Of a DNA stretch of 64,000 nt, positions 1 to 8,610 are shown in pieces; position 1 is the stretch's first letter; every line of letters starts with the position of its first letter. The notes beneath the pieces were generated by a model. That model was not told where the DNA came from, did no database searches, and saw nothing but the letters and a program-made list of their open reading frames with translations. Source of the stretch: Flavobacterium tibetense (GTDB lineage: Bacteria > Bacteroidota > Bacteroidia > Flavobacteriales > Flavobacteriaceae); NCBI RefSeq assembly GCF_003293845.1, contig NZ_QLST01000003.1, positions 124,001-188,000 of the forward strand. The letters run 5' to 3'. The translations under genes were made by a program, and so were the position numbers.

Positions 1-189
1 CAAGAAGATGATACCATTAACTTCTTAGATTTAACCGAATTTGCTCCAGGAAAACCACTAACATTAGAGTTTGTGCATGCTGATGGTTCAAAAGACATTA
101 TCATGGCAAATCATACGTATAATGATAGTCAAATTGGTTGGTTTGTAGCTGGTTCAGCTTTAAACTTAATTGCAGCTGGTAAAGCTTAA
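1..189 (+). CDS. Aconitate hydratase, C-terminal fragment
   Basis: The window opens inside this gene; only the last 62 codons are present, ending at TAA 187-189. The visible tail contains TEFAPGKPLTL and a closing NDSQIGWFVAGSALNL stretch, which I recognise from the swivel domain end of Bacteroidota aconitases (citrate to isocitrate in the TCA cycle, 4Fe-4S enzyme, cytosolic). The iron-sulfur cysteines lie outside the window, so the family call rests on this short tail. It converges on the acetyltransferase gene, and the two stop codons overlap. Confidence 0.7.
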   Translation, partial: QEDDTINFLDLTEFAPGKPLTLEFVHADGSKDIIMANHTYNDSQIGWFVAGSALNLIAAGKA

Positions 190-782
190 TAGCAATAACT
201 AAATAGTAAAAATGCGTTTGTGATAAGCAAACGCATTTTTTTTGAAAATAACTTAACGATATATTTCCAATTGGTTTTAGAAATTACATATTCAAAATTC
301 AGCTTTTCAGTTTCACCATGATAGGCAACATTAATTTCTCTAACTTTTATTGCTCCTAATCGCTCCATTGCAATTTGCGAACGTATATTTTCTGTACCAA
401 CGTGAAAATATACATGATCAATAAATTGAAAAGCATAATCTAACATCATTTTCTTTATCATTGGATTGTACTTTGAGCCCCAATAGTTTCTCCCGTAGAA
501 AGTATAGCCAATTAGAACACTTTTTTCGTCAGGATTCCAATCGTAAAAACGCGTACTTCCAATGATTGCATTGGTTTCTTTATCCACAATAATAAAAGCT
601 CCTTTAGAAAGTAAAGCACCATTAAAAAAGTTTTGAAAAACAGCTTTTTGGTAGCGGTTTTTATTGGGATGTTGTTCCCAAATCAAAGGATCAGACGCCA
701 CATCATACAGCGCTTCAAAATCGGAAGCTTGCAAAGGAATAAGTTGGATGGTATCGTTTTCTAAAAAAGGTTGTAAGTTCAT
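186..782 (-). CDS. GNAT family N-acetyltransferase
   Basis: Predicted acetyl-CoA dependent N-acetyltransferase of the RimJ/RimL-like type, substrate unknown. The 198-residue reading starts at an ATG at 782 (MNLQPFLEND); a longer reading frame upstream adds 12 residues without homology value. The typical GNAT order is visible: an N-terminal LIPLQASDFEALYDVASDP segment, a central beta-strand IIGSTRFYDW, a pyrophosphate-loop region around YGRNYWGSKYNP, and ENIRSQIAMERLGA in the last helix. The last 20 or so codons run through the aconitase terminator hairpin and look like a non-conserved tail. It converges with aconitase, with overlapping stop codons. Confidence 0.8.
   Translation of the reverse strand: MNLQPFLENDTIQLIPLQASDFEALYDVASDPLIWEQHPNKNRYQKAVFQNFFNGALLSKGAFIIVDKETNAIIGSTRFYDWNPDEKSVLIGYTFYGRNYWGSKYNPMIKKMMLDYAFQFIDHVYFHVGTENIRSQIAMERLGAIKVREINVAYHGETEKLNFEYVISKTNWKYIVKLFSKKMRLLITNAFLLFSYCY
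207..243. terminator. Bidirectional rho-independent terminator
   Basis: AAATGCGTTTG and CAAACGCATTT form a perfect stem around a TGATAAG loop, followed by a T-run on the plus strand and preceded by A-rich sequence that gives a T-run on the minus strand. It ends aconitase transcription and lies inside the 3' coding end of the convergent acetyltransferase gene. Confidence 0.85.
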
Positions 783-858
783 GATTGGCTTTTTGTAAAA
801 ATACAAAATCCGTCTCAATTGCTCAAGACGGATTTGTTAAATGCTATTTTTATGACTA

Positions 859-2307
859 CTAGTAGTACATATATCTTCTTACTTTTGCAATGTATTTTGC
901 CAAACGAATTACTTGGTGGCTATAACCATATTCGTTATCATACCAAACATACATAACCACGTTTTTACCATCGGCAGAAACGATTGTTGCATTGCTGTCA
1001 AAAATTGCTGGAGCTGATGTTCCAACAATATCTGAAGAAACCAATTCGTTGTTTAAAGAATATTTGATTTGCTCTACTAAATTACCTTCCAATGCATATT
1101 TTTTCATGATTGCATTCAATTCTTCTCTAGTGGTAGTTTTGTTAACTTCTAAATTCAAAACCACTAATGAACCATTTGGAACTGGAACACGAATTGCGTT
1201 AGAAGTTAATTTTCCAGCTAAACTTGGTAAGGCTTTAGCAACGGCACTTCCCGCACCAGTTTCGGTGATTACCATATTCAAAGCAGCTGCTCTACCACGA
1301 CGGTATTTTTTGTGCATGTTATCTACCAAGTTTTGGTCGTTGGTATATGCATGTATTGTTTCTAAATGTCCTTTAACAACACCTAAAGTTTCTTCCATTG
1401 CCGCTAAAACGGGTGTAATAGCATTGGTCGTACATGAAGCTGCCGAGAAAATATTTACATTATCTGGGTTGTAATCGCCGTGATTAACTCCGTAAACGAT
1501 ATTTGGAACTCCTTTCCCAGGTGCTGTTAATAATACTTTCGAAGCTCCTTTTGATGTTAGGTGGCGACTTAAAGCTTCTTCTGTTGTAAATGCTCCTGTG
1601 TTATCAATTACCAAAGCATCTTCAATACCATATTGCGTGTAATCGATTTCTTCTGGACCATTTGCTGTAACAATGTAAACTGTTGTTCCGTTGATAATTA
1701 AAGCATTATTTTCTGGATCTGCATGAACCGAACCTTCAAAATCACCATGAACCGAATCATAACGCAATAGAGACGCTCTTTTTTCTAATAAAACCGCATC
1801 ACTTTTATCTCTAGTTACAATCGCTCTTAAACGTAATTGTTGACCTTTACCAATTTTACTCATCATTTCACGAGCCAATAAACGACCAATTCTACCAAAA
1901 CCATAAAGCACTACATCTTTTGGTTTGATTTCCGAATATTCTTTTGCATGCTTTAATTTGTCGATTACAAAAGCAGTAGCATCATTGTATTTATCGTCTT
2001 CTAAATGGAATTCATAAGTTAATTTTCCAATATCAATTCTTGCTGGCGGCAAATCCAAACTCTGAATAGCTTGTGCAATTTCTACCGAATCGAATACATT
2101 GATTGGTTTTTGAACAAATTCACCAGCATATTCATGTAAATTGATGATATCACTCACACTTCTGTCGATTAATTGATTTCTAAAAAGGATCAATTCGATA
2201 GATTTGTCGTACCATAAATCACTGATGATTTTAATAAATTCCACGCAAGCTTTCCTTCTATCTGCTTGAAAAGCAAGTTCTTTCTCGTATAAAACAGTGT
2301 TACTCAT
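859..2307 (-). CDS. gap: Glyceraldehyde-3-phosphate dehydrogenase, long form
   Basis: NAD(P)-dependent phosphorylating GAPDH of glycolysis/gluconeogenesis, cytosolic. The 482-residue protein has about 130 extra N-terminal residues before the Rossmann motif GFGRIGR (136-142), then the catalytic segment SCTTN with Cys292. The C-terminal catalytic domain ends in WYDNEYGYSHQV. The normal length of the family is about 335 residues, so this is the extended form that I know from flavobacteria. The start was set at ATG 2307 (MSNTVLYEKEL) because the upstream in-frame extension is not conserved-looking. The coenzyme preference and the role of the extension cannot be read from sequence. A terminator separates it from htrA upstream. 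Confidence 0.93.
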   Translation of the reverse strand: MSNTVLYEKELAFQADRRKACVEFIKIISDLWYDKSIELILFRNQLIDRSVSDIINLHEYAGEFVQKPINVFDSVEIAQAIQSLDLPPARIDIGKLTYEFHLEDDKYNDATAFVIDKLKHAKEYSEIKPKDVVLYGFGRIGRLLAREMMSKIGKGQQLRLRAIVTRDKSDAVLLEKRASLLRYDSVHGDFEGSVHADPENNALIINGTTVYIVTANGPEEIDYTQYGIEDALVIDNTGAFTTEEALSRHLTSKGASKVLLTAPGKGVPNIVYGVNHGDYNPDNVNIFSAASCTTNAITPVLAAMEETLGVVKGHLETIHAYTNDQNLVDNMHKKYRRGRAAALNMVITETGAGSAVAKALPSLAGKLTSNAIRVPVPNGSLVVLNLEVNKTTTREELNAIMKKYALEGNLVEQIKYSLNNELVSSDIVGTSAPAIFDSNATIVSADGKNVVMYVWYDNEYGYSHQVIRLAKYIAKVRRYMYY

Positions 2308-2382
2308 GAAGTAGTTTGTATAAAGTGTTGTTTGAAGGTGCAAAAGTAAAGATTTATAATGTTTTAGGGAAATTTTTTGCAT

Positions 2383-2414
2383 AAAAAAACCAGTCGCATC
2401 GGACTGGTTTTTGT
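2383..2414 (-). terminator. Rho-independent terminator after htrA
   Basis: AAACCAGTC and GACTGGTTT pair around a short loop, and the minus strand continues into a run of seven T. The hairpin lies between the htrA stop and the gap start, so the two same-strand genes are separate transcription units. Confidence 0.85.
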
Positions 2415-2427
2415 GGTTTTAACGTTT

Positions 2428-3810
2428 TTACATGATAATACTGTAGCGTTGTCCATTTTGTGTAATAATTTGATAACGCGCTTTCGTATTTTCTTTTCTT
2501 GACAAATAATTGGAAATCGTTTCAACATCTTTAGCCTTTACACCATCTACGCTAAGAATAATAGCTCCTTCCAAAGATTCTGCATATTCAATATAATCCG
2601 GATTATTCAATTTTTTGATTTTAATTCCTTCTTTTAAATTGAATCGCTTTTTATCGTCGGTATCAATGTCTTCAAATTCAATTCCGTTGAATTCGTAATT
2701 CAAAAATTCTTTTTTGGTTAGTTGTACCGAAATGTTTTTGGTTTTTCCTTTTCTTAAAATGGTAACTTCAACAAAATCGTTTGGTCTTTTAGTATTCAAA
2801 TGCATCGTTAAGTCTGAAAAACTAGAAACTTTCTTGTTGTCAACGGCAATAATTACATCACCTTTTTCAATTCCTGCTTTTTCTGCTCCCGAATTTTTAG
2901 TCACATTACCCACATAAAATCCTTGGGTTTCATTGATGCCAATTTCTTTCGAGAAAGCACTGTTCAATTCGCGACCTTCAACACCCAAAACGCCGCGTTG
3001 TACGTTTCCAAATTCCATTAAATCTTCAATAATTTTTCGAGTCACATTGGAAGGGACAGCAAAAGAATAACCAGCATAACTTCCTGTTGGAGAAGAAATC
3101 ATCGTGTTAATTCCAATTAATTCGCCACGAGTGTTGACCAATGCGCCACCACTATTTCCGGGATTCACAGCAGCATCCGTTTGAATAAAAGATTGTAAGC
3201 CTTGATTGCTTAAATCTCTGGCCTTGGCAGAAACAATTCCTGCAGTAACGGTTGAGTTTAAATTGTATGGATTACCAACGGCTAAAACCCATTCCCCAAC
3301 TTTGATGTTATCTGAGTCTCCAAAAATAATATAAGGTAATTTTTCATCAGCATCTACTTTCAATAAGGCAATGTCCATTTTGGAATCTGTACCAATGAGT
3401 TTTGCTTTGTATGATTTGTTGTTGTTCATCGTTATTTCTAACTCTGTTGCATTTTGAATCACATGATTATTAGTTACAATATAACCATCTTCCGAAATGA
3501 TTACTCCCGAACCTGTTCCAATTTGCGTTTGCTCTTGATTGCCTCGGTAACCATAAAAATATTCCAATATTGGATTCGATGGCATTCGAGAAACTGTTAC
3601 GTTTTTAACGTGAACTACCGTGTGAACCGTGTTTTCAGCTGCCGATGTAAAATCGATTGCTTCCGCTCCAAGATTCACATTTCTTGAATAATTAGGAGCA
3701 ACCGTGGTGATGCCATTGGTAGTTTTTGGCTCAAAAAATAACTTATAGGCTCCTAAAGTAATTCCGCCACTTAAAAGCGAAATAAAAAATAAACTTCCTA
3801 ACTTCTTCAT
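2428..3810 (-). CDS. htrA: HtrA/DegP family serine protease with PDZ domains
   Basis: Periplasmic trypsin-like protease/chaperone of the envelope stress response. The 460 residues show an N-terminal signal or membrane anchor (MKKLGSLFFISLLSGGITLG), then the protease domain with catalytic triad His116 (TNNHVI), Asp146 (KMDIALL) and Ser220 (NPGNSGGAL). PDZ1 lies at about residues 265-350 (GVLGVEGRELN, GIEKGDVIIAVD) and a shorter second PDZ-like domain runs at about 375-460. Length and order match DegQ/DegP-type proteins. It is monocistronic: a terminator follows it and dapF diverges upstream with a 124-bp gap. Confidence 0.95.
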   Translation of the reverse strand: MKKLGSLFFISLLSGGITLGAYKLFFEPKTTNGITTVAPNYSRNVNLGAEAIDFTSAAENTVHTVVHVKNVTVSRMPSNPILEYFYGYRGNQEQTQIGTGSGVIISEDGYIVTNNHVIQNATELEITMNNNKSYKAKLIGTDSKMDIALLKVDADEKLPYIIFGDSDNIKVGEWVLAVGNPYNLNSTVTAGIVSAKARDLSNQGLQSFIQTDAAVNPGNSGGALVNTRGELIGINTMISSPTGSYAGYSFAVPSNVTRKIIEDLMEFGNVQRGVLGVEGRELNSAFSKEIGINETQGFYVGNVTKNSGAEKAGIEKGDVIIAVDNKKVSSFSDLTMHLNTKRPNDFVEVTILRKGKTKNISVQLTKKEFLNYEFNGIEFEDIDTDDKKRFNLKEGIKIKKLNNPDYIEYAESLEGAIILSVDGVKAKDVETISNYLSRKENTKARYQIITQNGQRYSIIM

Positions 3811-3909
3811 ATTTTTTCGTTTTTACTAATGATAAAATTACACACTAAAATTTAACAAAAAATCACTTTAACGCTCGATTAACAATGTTTAACATCTTAT
3901 TAATATTCG

Positions 3910-3917
3910 TACTTTTG
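3910..3917 (+). promoter_or_regulatory. Bacteroidota -7 promoter element of dapF
   Basis: TACTTTTG fits the TAnnTTTG element of the Bacteroidota housekeeping sigma factor and lies 18 bp before the dapF start. A TTT rather than TTG triplet is found about 19 bp upstream. Confidence 0.6.
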
Positions 3918-3934
3918 TGCTAGAATTTGCAATT

Positions 3935-4717
3935 ATGAAACTTACCTTTTACAAATACCAAGGCACTGGAAACGATTTTGTTATGATTGATAACCGACAA
4001 AATATTTTCCCCAAAAATAATACCAAACTCATCGCGCAGTTGTGCGACAGAAAATTTGGCATTGGTGCTGACGGTTTAATTTTATTAGAAAACCATCCAC
4101 AATACGATTTTAAAATGGTATATTACAATTCCGATGGTAATGAAAGTTCGATGTGTGGCAATGGCGGTCGTTGTTTGGTAGCTTTCGCAAAGCAATTGGA
4201 TGTAATTTCAGAAAAAGCCAAATTTGAAGCCGTTGACGGTTATCATTTCGCAACCATTGATTCTAAAAATATAGTTTCATTGCAAATGATTACAGTTGAT
4301 AAAATTCAAGTGAATCCTGAGTATTCGTTTTTGAATACGGGTTCTCCGCATCATGTAGCATTGGTAGAAAACCTAAAAACATTTGATGTAAAAACCGAGG
4401 GAGCCAAAATCCGTTATTCCGATTTATACGGAAAAGCGGGAAGTAACGTGAATTTTGTAAACCAATTAACCACTGACAAATTTGCAGTTCGCACTTATGA
4501 AAGAGGCGTTGAAGATGAAACCTTGTCTTGTGGAACTGGAGCAACAGCAGTAGCTATAGCGATGCATAAAACCAATAAAACAGCAGCAAAAACTATCCAA
4601 ATTCAAGTAGAAGGCGGCGAGTTAGCAGTAAGTTTTGATGAAGAAAACGGTGTGTATTCCAATGTGTTTTTGATTGGACCAGCTACTTTTGTGTTTGAAG
4701 GAACAATTGATGTTTAG
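3935..4717 (+). CDS. dapF: Diaminopimelate epimerase
   Basis: Converts LL- to meso-diaminopimelate, the last shared step of the lysine and peptidoglycan branches; cytosolic, cofactor-free. The 260-residue protein has the two-half DapF fold with both catalytic cysteines in MCGNGGRC and LSCGTGATA, plus the N-terminal GTGNDFVMID segment. The ATG at 3935 (MKLTFYKYQGTG) is preferred over an upstream GTG that overlaps the promoter. It is the first gene of the plus-strand group, and a repeat-rich gap separates it from the next gene. Confidence 0.95.
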   Translation: MKLTFYKYQGTGNDFVMIDNRQNIFPKNNTKLIAQLCDRKFGIGADGLILLENHPQYDFKMVYYNSDGNESSMCGNGGRCLVAFAKQLDVISEKAKFEAVDGYHFATIDSKNIVSLQMITVDKIQVNPEYSFLNTGSPHHVALVENLKTFDVKTEGAKIRYSDLYGKAGSNVNFVNQLTTDKFAVRTYERGVEDETLSCGTGATAVAIAMHKTNKTAAKTIQIQVEGGELAVSFDEENGVYSNVFLIGPATFVFEGTIDV

Positions 4718-4744
4718 GATTTTCGGATGTTCTGATTTCGGATG

Positions 4745-5016
4745 TTTGATTTTTTTGCCACGAAGACGCAAAGTCGCAAAGATTTTTTTAATTTTTTAAT
4801 TTCTTAAATCTGTGTTCCAAAAAATGAGATTTTATATTAAGTTGTTGGAATTTGGAATTTAAGATATTGGAATTTATAAATTTGATTTTTTTGCCACGAA
4901 GACGCAAAGGCGCAAAGATTTTTTTAATTTTTTAATTTCTTAAATCTGTGTTCCAAAAAATAAGATTTTATATTAAGTTGTTGGAATTTGGAATTTAAGA
5001 TATTGGAATTTATAAA
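4745..5016. repeat. Tandem 136-bp intergenic duplication of dispersed repeats
   Basis: Two nearly identical 136-bp units lie head to tail (4745-4880 and 4881-5016), and a third copy starts and breaks off at 5017. The only differences I see are single bases, such as GCAAAGTCG versus GCAAAGGCG. Each unit holds GCCACGAAGACGCAAAG, AATCTGTGTTCC and TTGGAATTTGGAATTTAA blocks. Related blocks recur at 5160-5180, 61140-61195 and, inverted, at 61907-61940. No coding potential is visible in the gap 4718-5255. Confidence 0.9.
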
Positions 5017-5104
5017 TTTGATTTTTTTGGAACACAGATTTGTGAAATTTCAGAAATAGTTAAAATCTTATATGAACTTTTAACAGCAATCAAATGTTTC
5101 TTAA

Positions 5105-5133
5105 AAAAAAACTTTTATGCCTTATATGGTTTA
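5105..5133. repeat. Dispersed repeat of the AAACTTATATGACTTATATG family
   Basis: The segment around ACTTTTATGCCTTATATGG resembles the arms of the inverted repeat at 24438-24568 and the copy at 62093-62120. It is a short intergenic element of unknown function, in the gap before the acetyltransferase gene. Confidence 0.5.
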
Positions 5134-5255
5134 ATATTTTGAACTTGAACTTGATTTTTTTGCTCGCAAAGACGCAATCCGAAAATTTTAATCAACTTTT
5201 TGGGACTTTGTGTTAAACTTTGTGATACTTTGTGAAACAATACTTGAACTTGAAA

Positions 5256-5789
5256 ATGAAAACACTAACAGGAAATACCATCTACTTAAGAGCACTCGAA
5301 CCCGAAGATTTGGAGTTTATCTACAACATAGAAAACGACGAATCTATTTGGGAAATCAGTCATACCCAAACACCATATAATCGGTTTTTAATTAAGCAGT
5401 ATTTAGAAAATGCGCATCAAGATATTTACGAGGCCAAGCAATTACGCTTGGTAATTTGTGAAAAAGAAACGCAAAGTACTTTAGGATTGATTGATTTGTT
5501 TGATTTTGATCCTAAAAATCTTCGTGCTGGCATTGGAATTTTACTTCAAAATCCCGAAAGTCGTCAAAAAGGTTTTGGTTCTGAGGCTTTGGATCTTGTA
5601 ATTGCTTATGCCTTCACACATTTGCAGTTGCACCAACTCTTCGCAAATATTAGCACAGAAAATGAAGTTAGTTTGGCACTTTTTGCTAAATTTGGCTTCG
5701 AAACTATTGGAATTAAAAAACAATGGAATAAAGTTGGAAATTCCTATAAAGACGAGTTGCTAGTGCAATTAATTAACCCAAATTCTTAA
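5256..5789 (+). CDS. GNAT family N-acetyltransferase
   Basis: Predicted acetyltransferase, 177 residues from the ATG at 5256 (MKTLTGNTIYLRALEPEDLEF). It has the RimJ/RimL pattern: an IYLRALEPEDLEFIYNIENDESIWE N-terminus split over two helices, a strand around GLIDLFDFD, the acetyl-CoA loop QKGFGSEAL, and the helix NEVSLALFAKFGFE. A GTG at 5232 would add eight residues but lies in repeat-derived DNA. The stop is 3 bp before the TTG start of mltG, so the two genes are probably translated from one message. Substrate unknown. Confidence 0.87.
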   Translation: MKTLTGNTIYLRALEPEDLEFIYNIENDESIWEISHTQTPYNRFLIKQYLENAHQDIYEAKQLRLVICEKETQSTLGLIDLFDFDPKNLRAGIGILLQNPESRQKGFGSEALDLVIAYAFTHLQLHQLFANISTENEVSLALFAKFGFETIGIKKQWNKVGNSYKDELLVQLINPNS

Positions 5790-5792
5790 ATT

Positions 5793-6827
5793 TTGAACGC
5801 AAAAAAAATCTTCACTTTAGTAGCGGTTTCAGGCGTATTTGTTGCCTTGGCTATTTCCGCTTATTTGTATTACATGGCATTTACTGCCAATACCAGCTTC
5901 AGTCAAAATGAAGTCTATGTGTATATTCCAACGGATGCTACTTACGAAATGGTTTTAGAAGAAGTAAAACCGTTTGTGACTGATATTGATAAGTTTGATT
6001 TTGTAGCTCAAAAAAGAAATTACACCCCAAAACCAGGAAAATATTTGCTAAAAAAAGGAAGCAATTCGTTTGCTTTAGTTCGTGCTATGTATGCCAATAT
6101 TCCTGTGAAAGTGGCTTTCAATAATCAAGAAACCATTAATGATTTAGCTGTTCGTCTTTCCGCTCAATTAGAACCAAGTGTTGCAAGTTTTGAAACTGCT
6201 TTTACTGATTCTACGTTTTTAGCAAACAATAATTTGAACAAAGAAGCCGCTTTAGCGCTTTTTATTCCTAATACGTATGAGTTTTATTGGAATACATCTG
6301 CTCAAAAAGTAGCGGATAAATTAGCGAAAGAATACCAAAAATTCTGGAATCACGAACGTTTAGCTAAAGCCGAAGCCAAAGGTTTAACGCCAGTTCAAGT
6401 AGCAATTTTAGCTGCTATCGTTCATAAAGAAACCGCAAAAGTCAGCGAAAGACCAACAGTGGCTGGTGTTTATTTGAACCGTTTAGCTACCGGAATGCCG
6501 TTACAAGCAGATCCAACAGTGATTTTTGCCATCAAAAAAGAATCAGGAAATTTCGACCAAATTATCAAACGTGTTTTTTATAACGACTTGAAAATCAATT
6601 CGCCATACAATACGTATTTGAATACAGGTTTGCCACCAGGATTAATCGCAATGCCTGATATTTCTGCTATTGATGCCGTTTTAAATGCGCCAAAACACGA
6701 TTATTTGTATTTCTGCGCTAGTCCAGAACGCCCGGGTTATCACGAATTTGCAGCAAATTATGCCCAACACCAAATCAACGCTAAAAAATACAGCGAATGG
6801 GTAAATAAATTAGGAATTGAACGCTAA
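5793..6827 (+). CDS. mltG: Endolytic murein transglycosylase MltG
   Basis: YceG-like inner-membrane lytic transglycosylase that cuts nascent glycan strands and sets their length. The 344-residue protein has one N-terminal membrane segment (about residues 7-29) and the C-terminal YceG domain with the catalytic Glu213 in AAIVHKETAK, followed by the conserved LNRL and LPLQADPTV-like segment (MPLQADPTVIFA). The start codon is TTG at 5793; no ATG gives the membrane helix. It overlaps no neighbour but follows the acetyltransferase stop at once. Confidence 0.94.
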   Translation: MNAKKIFTLVAVSGVFVALAISAYLYYMAFTANTSFSQNEVYVYIPTDATYEMVLEEVKPFVTDIDKFDFVAQKRNYTPKPGKYLLKKGSNSFALVRAMYANIPVKVAFNNQETINDLAVRLSAQLEPSVASFETAFTDSTFLANNNLNKEAALALFIPNTYEFYWNTSAQKVADKLAKEYQKFWNHERLAKAEAKGLTPVQVAILAAIVHKETAKVSERPTVAGVYLNRLATGMPLQADPTVIFAIKKESGNFDQIIKRVFYNDLKINSPYNTYLNTGLPPGLIAMPDISAIDAVLNAPKHDYLYFCASPERPGYHEFAANYAQHQINAKKYSEWVNKLGIER

Positions 6828-6862
6828 TTTTTTGAAACGAATCGTCAGTGTGTGTCAGCAAT

Positions 6863-6937
6863 CCCTATTCCTGCTGTCCGTTACAATTTTTTGTAAAATG
6901 GTAACATTTCACAAAAAGATTTCCACTACCATCAGGG
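6863..6937. repeat. Imperfect palindromic dispersed element
   Basis: CCCTATTCCTGCTGTCCG on the left and CCACTACCATCAGGG on the right frame a central complementary pair, ATTTTTTGT and ACAAAAAGAT. The layout matches a REP-like intergenic element that I recall from flavobacterial genomes. It covers the ribosome-binding region and first codons of the DUF2279 gene. Confidence 0.5.
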
Positions 6938-7842
6938 TTATGGGGCTGACTATTGGATTATTGGGAAGCTTTTGGGCTAATGCACAATCCGATAGTCTTT
7001 CTACTTCTTTTTTCAAACCGTCAGATACACTCAATAAACCACGTAGAAATGCAGTGTATATTGGAGAATCAGTAGTTTTGGGAGCTACATTAGTGGGTTT
7101 GCATCAAATTTGGTACAAAGATTATCCCCAATCCAATTTCCATGTCATCAACGACAACAACCAATGGAAACAAATGGATAAAATGGGACATTTTTATTCC
7201 ACGTATCATTTAGGAAGAGCAGGAGCGGAGTTGTTGCAATGGAGCGGTGCCAGTCAAAAAGAGCGATTAGTTTATGGTGCTGGAATAGGATTCACATTTC
7301 TAACTGCCGTAGAAGTCTTCGATGGATTTTCACAAGAATGGGGTTTCTCTTGGGGCGACATGCTAGCTAACGCATCAGGAACCGGATTATATATTGGACA
7401 AGAATTACTTTGGAACGAACAACGCATTATTCCAAAATTCTCTTTTAACCAAACGAAATTTGCAGCACAACGCCCAGAAACATTGGGAAGTTCGTTTCAA
7501 GAACAAATTCTAAAAGACTACAACGGACAAACGTATTGGTTGTCGTTTAATTTGCATGCATTCACTAAAAGTGATTTTTTTCCTAAGTGGTTAAATCTAG
7601 CCATTGGTCACAGCGCTAATGGAATGCTTTACGGAAATACCACCGAAGCCAATTTGAATGGCTACAAGCAAAAAGCCTATCGTCAATTCTTGTTGAGTTT
7701 GGATGTTGATTTGACGAAAATTGAAACCAACTCCCATTTTTTGAAGACACTTTTTAGTGTTTTTAACACCATTAAGGTACCTGCTCCAGCACTTCAACTC
7801 GATGAGTTTAACGGACTTAGAGGGCACTTTATCTACTTTTAG
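6898..7842 (+). CDS. DUF2279 family exported protein
   Basis: Predicted secreted or envelope protein of 314 residues, function unknown. It has a signal peptide with basic n-region HKK, hydrophobic core VMGLTIGLLGSFW and cleavage near ANA-Q. The mature part holds the DUF2279 hallmarks MDKMGHFYSTYHLGR and EWGFSWGDMLANASG, with His and Asp/Glu residues that could bind metal. ATG 6898 is preferred because it supplies the positive n-region; ATG 6940 would give a signal without basic residues. The first 14 codons are read from the palindromic element at 6863-6937. It follows mltG by 70 bp on the same strand. Confidence 0.72.
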   Translation: MVTFHKKISTTIRVMGLTIGLLGSFWANAQSDSLSTSFFKPSDTLNKPRRNAVYIGESVVLGATLVGLHQIWYKDYPQSNFHVINDNNQWKQMDKMGHFYSTYHLGRAGAELLQWSGASQKERLVYGAGIGFTFLTAVEVFDGFSQEWGFSWGDMLANASGTGLYIGQELLWNEQRIIPKFSFNQTKFAAQRPETLGSSFQEQILKDYNGQTYWLSFNLHAFTKSDFFPKWLNLAIGHSANGMLYGNTTEANLNGYKQKAYRQFLLSLDVDLTKIETNSHFLKTLFSVFNTIKVPAPALQLDEFNGLRGHFIYF

Positions 7843-7884
7843 AAAAAATTAACACACTGTAAATCAATACTATAATATTTTTCG

Positions 7885-7892
7885 TATCTTTG
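7885..7892 (+). promoter_or_regulatory. Bacteroidota -7 promoter element
   Basis: TATCTTTG matches TAnnTTTG and lies 46 bp before the ATG at 7939. It predicts a 5' leader of about 40 nt that contains GGTGACAGACGCTGAG; I see no riboswitch in it. Confidence 0.7.
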
Positions 7893-7938
7893 CCTCGCTA
7901 ATTTCAGATGGGTGACAGACGCTGAGAAAACAAAAAAT

Positions 7939-8592
7939 ATGATAAAAAAAAGTTCTTATTTTTTAGGAATTGGAATTCTTGTTTTAGTAGTTTCATCGGG
8001 TTTTAACTCGTTTAAAATTGAAAAATTAGAAGGATTTCATTTGGAAGATGGAGAGACAATCGTTTACCATGTTCCTTCCGAAGAAGAAGAAGTTGAGGAA
8101 ACAGTTGAAAATACAATTGCTGTTCCTTACGTAGGTAAGACATATGCAGGTTTTAAACAAGCAATGGCTTATAGAGAATCAAGAGGAATTTTACATTTAG
8201 TAAATCCTTATGGTTACATGGGAAAATACCAATTTGGAAGAAGTACATTACGAACCATTGGTATTTATGATTTTCAGGAGTTCTTAAGAAATGCCGAGTG
8301 GCAAGATAAAGCGTTCAGAGCTTTATTAGAAAAAAACAAATGGGAGCTTCGTAAAGAAATCGAAAAGTATTCTGGTAAAGTAATCAATGGTGTTCAAATT
8401 ACAGAATCAGGATTATTAGCAGCAGCGCATTTAGCGGGAGCTGGTTCAGTTAAAAAGTACTTAAGAAGTAATGGTTCTAACGGATTTAAAGACGGTTTTG
8501 GAACTAGTTTAAGAAGTTACATTAAATTATTTAAAGGCTATGACGTTTCGCACATAGAAGCGGATGCCAATGCAAAAGTGCTTTTAGACTAA
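7939..8592 (+). CDS. Predicted exported lysozyme-like / peptidoglycan-binding protein
   Basis: 217 residues with an N-terminal membrane or signal segment (KKSSYFLGIGILVLVVSSG), an acidic linker (SEEEEVEETVEN) and a C-terminal domain at about residues 60-200. That domain starts with FKQAMAYRESRGI and has NPYGYMGKYQFGRSTLRTIG and a GLLAAAHLAGAGSVKKYL helix. The Glu in AYRESRG is placed like the catalytic Glu of goose-type/transglycosylase folds. Bacteroidota homologues are usually named peptidoglycan-binding protein. The enzymatic role is inferred. ATG 7939 is chosen over GTG 7912. It is monocistronic with its own promoter and terminator. Confidence 0.7.
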   Translation: MIKKSSYFLGIGILVLVVSSGFNSFKIEKLEGFHLEDGETIVYHVPSEEEEVEETVENTIAVPYVGKTYAGFKQAMAYRESRGILHLVNPYGYMGKYQFGRSTLRTIGIYDFQEFLRNAEWQDKAFRALLEKNKWELRKEIEKYSGKVINGVQITESGLLAAAHLAGAGSVKKYLRSNGSNGFKDGFGTSLRSYIKLFKGYDVSHIEADANAKVLLD

Positions 8593-8610
8593 AAATTACA
8601 CGAGTTGTAA

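Noticed and set aside
992-1474. 160-residue open frame opposite to the GAPDH gene
   Set aside because: It is the antisense shadow of a strongly conserved enzyme and has no independent start signals.
7893-7938. Riboswitch-like leader (GGTGACAGACGCTGAGA) before the lysozyme-like gene, resembling TPP element text
   Set aside because: The leader is about 40 nt, far too short for a TPP riboswitch, and lacks the paired helices.
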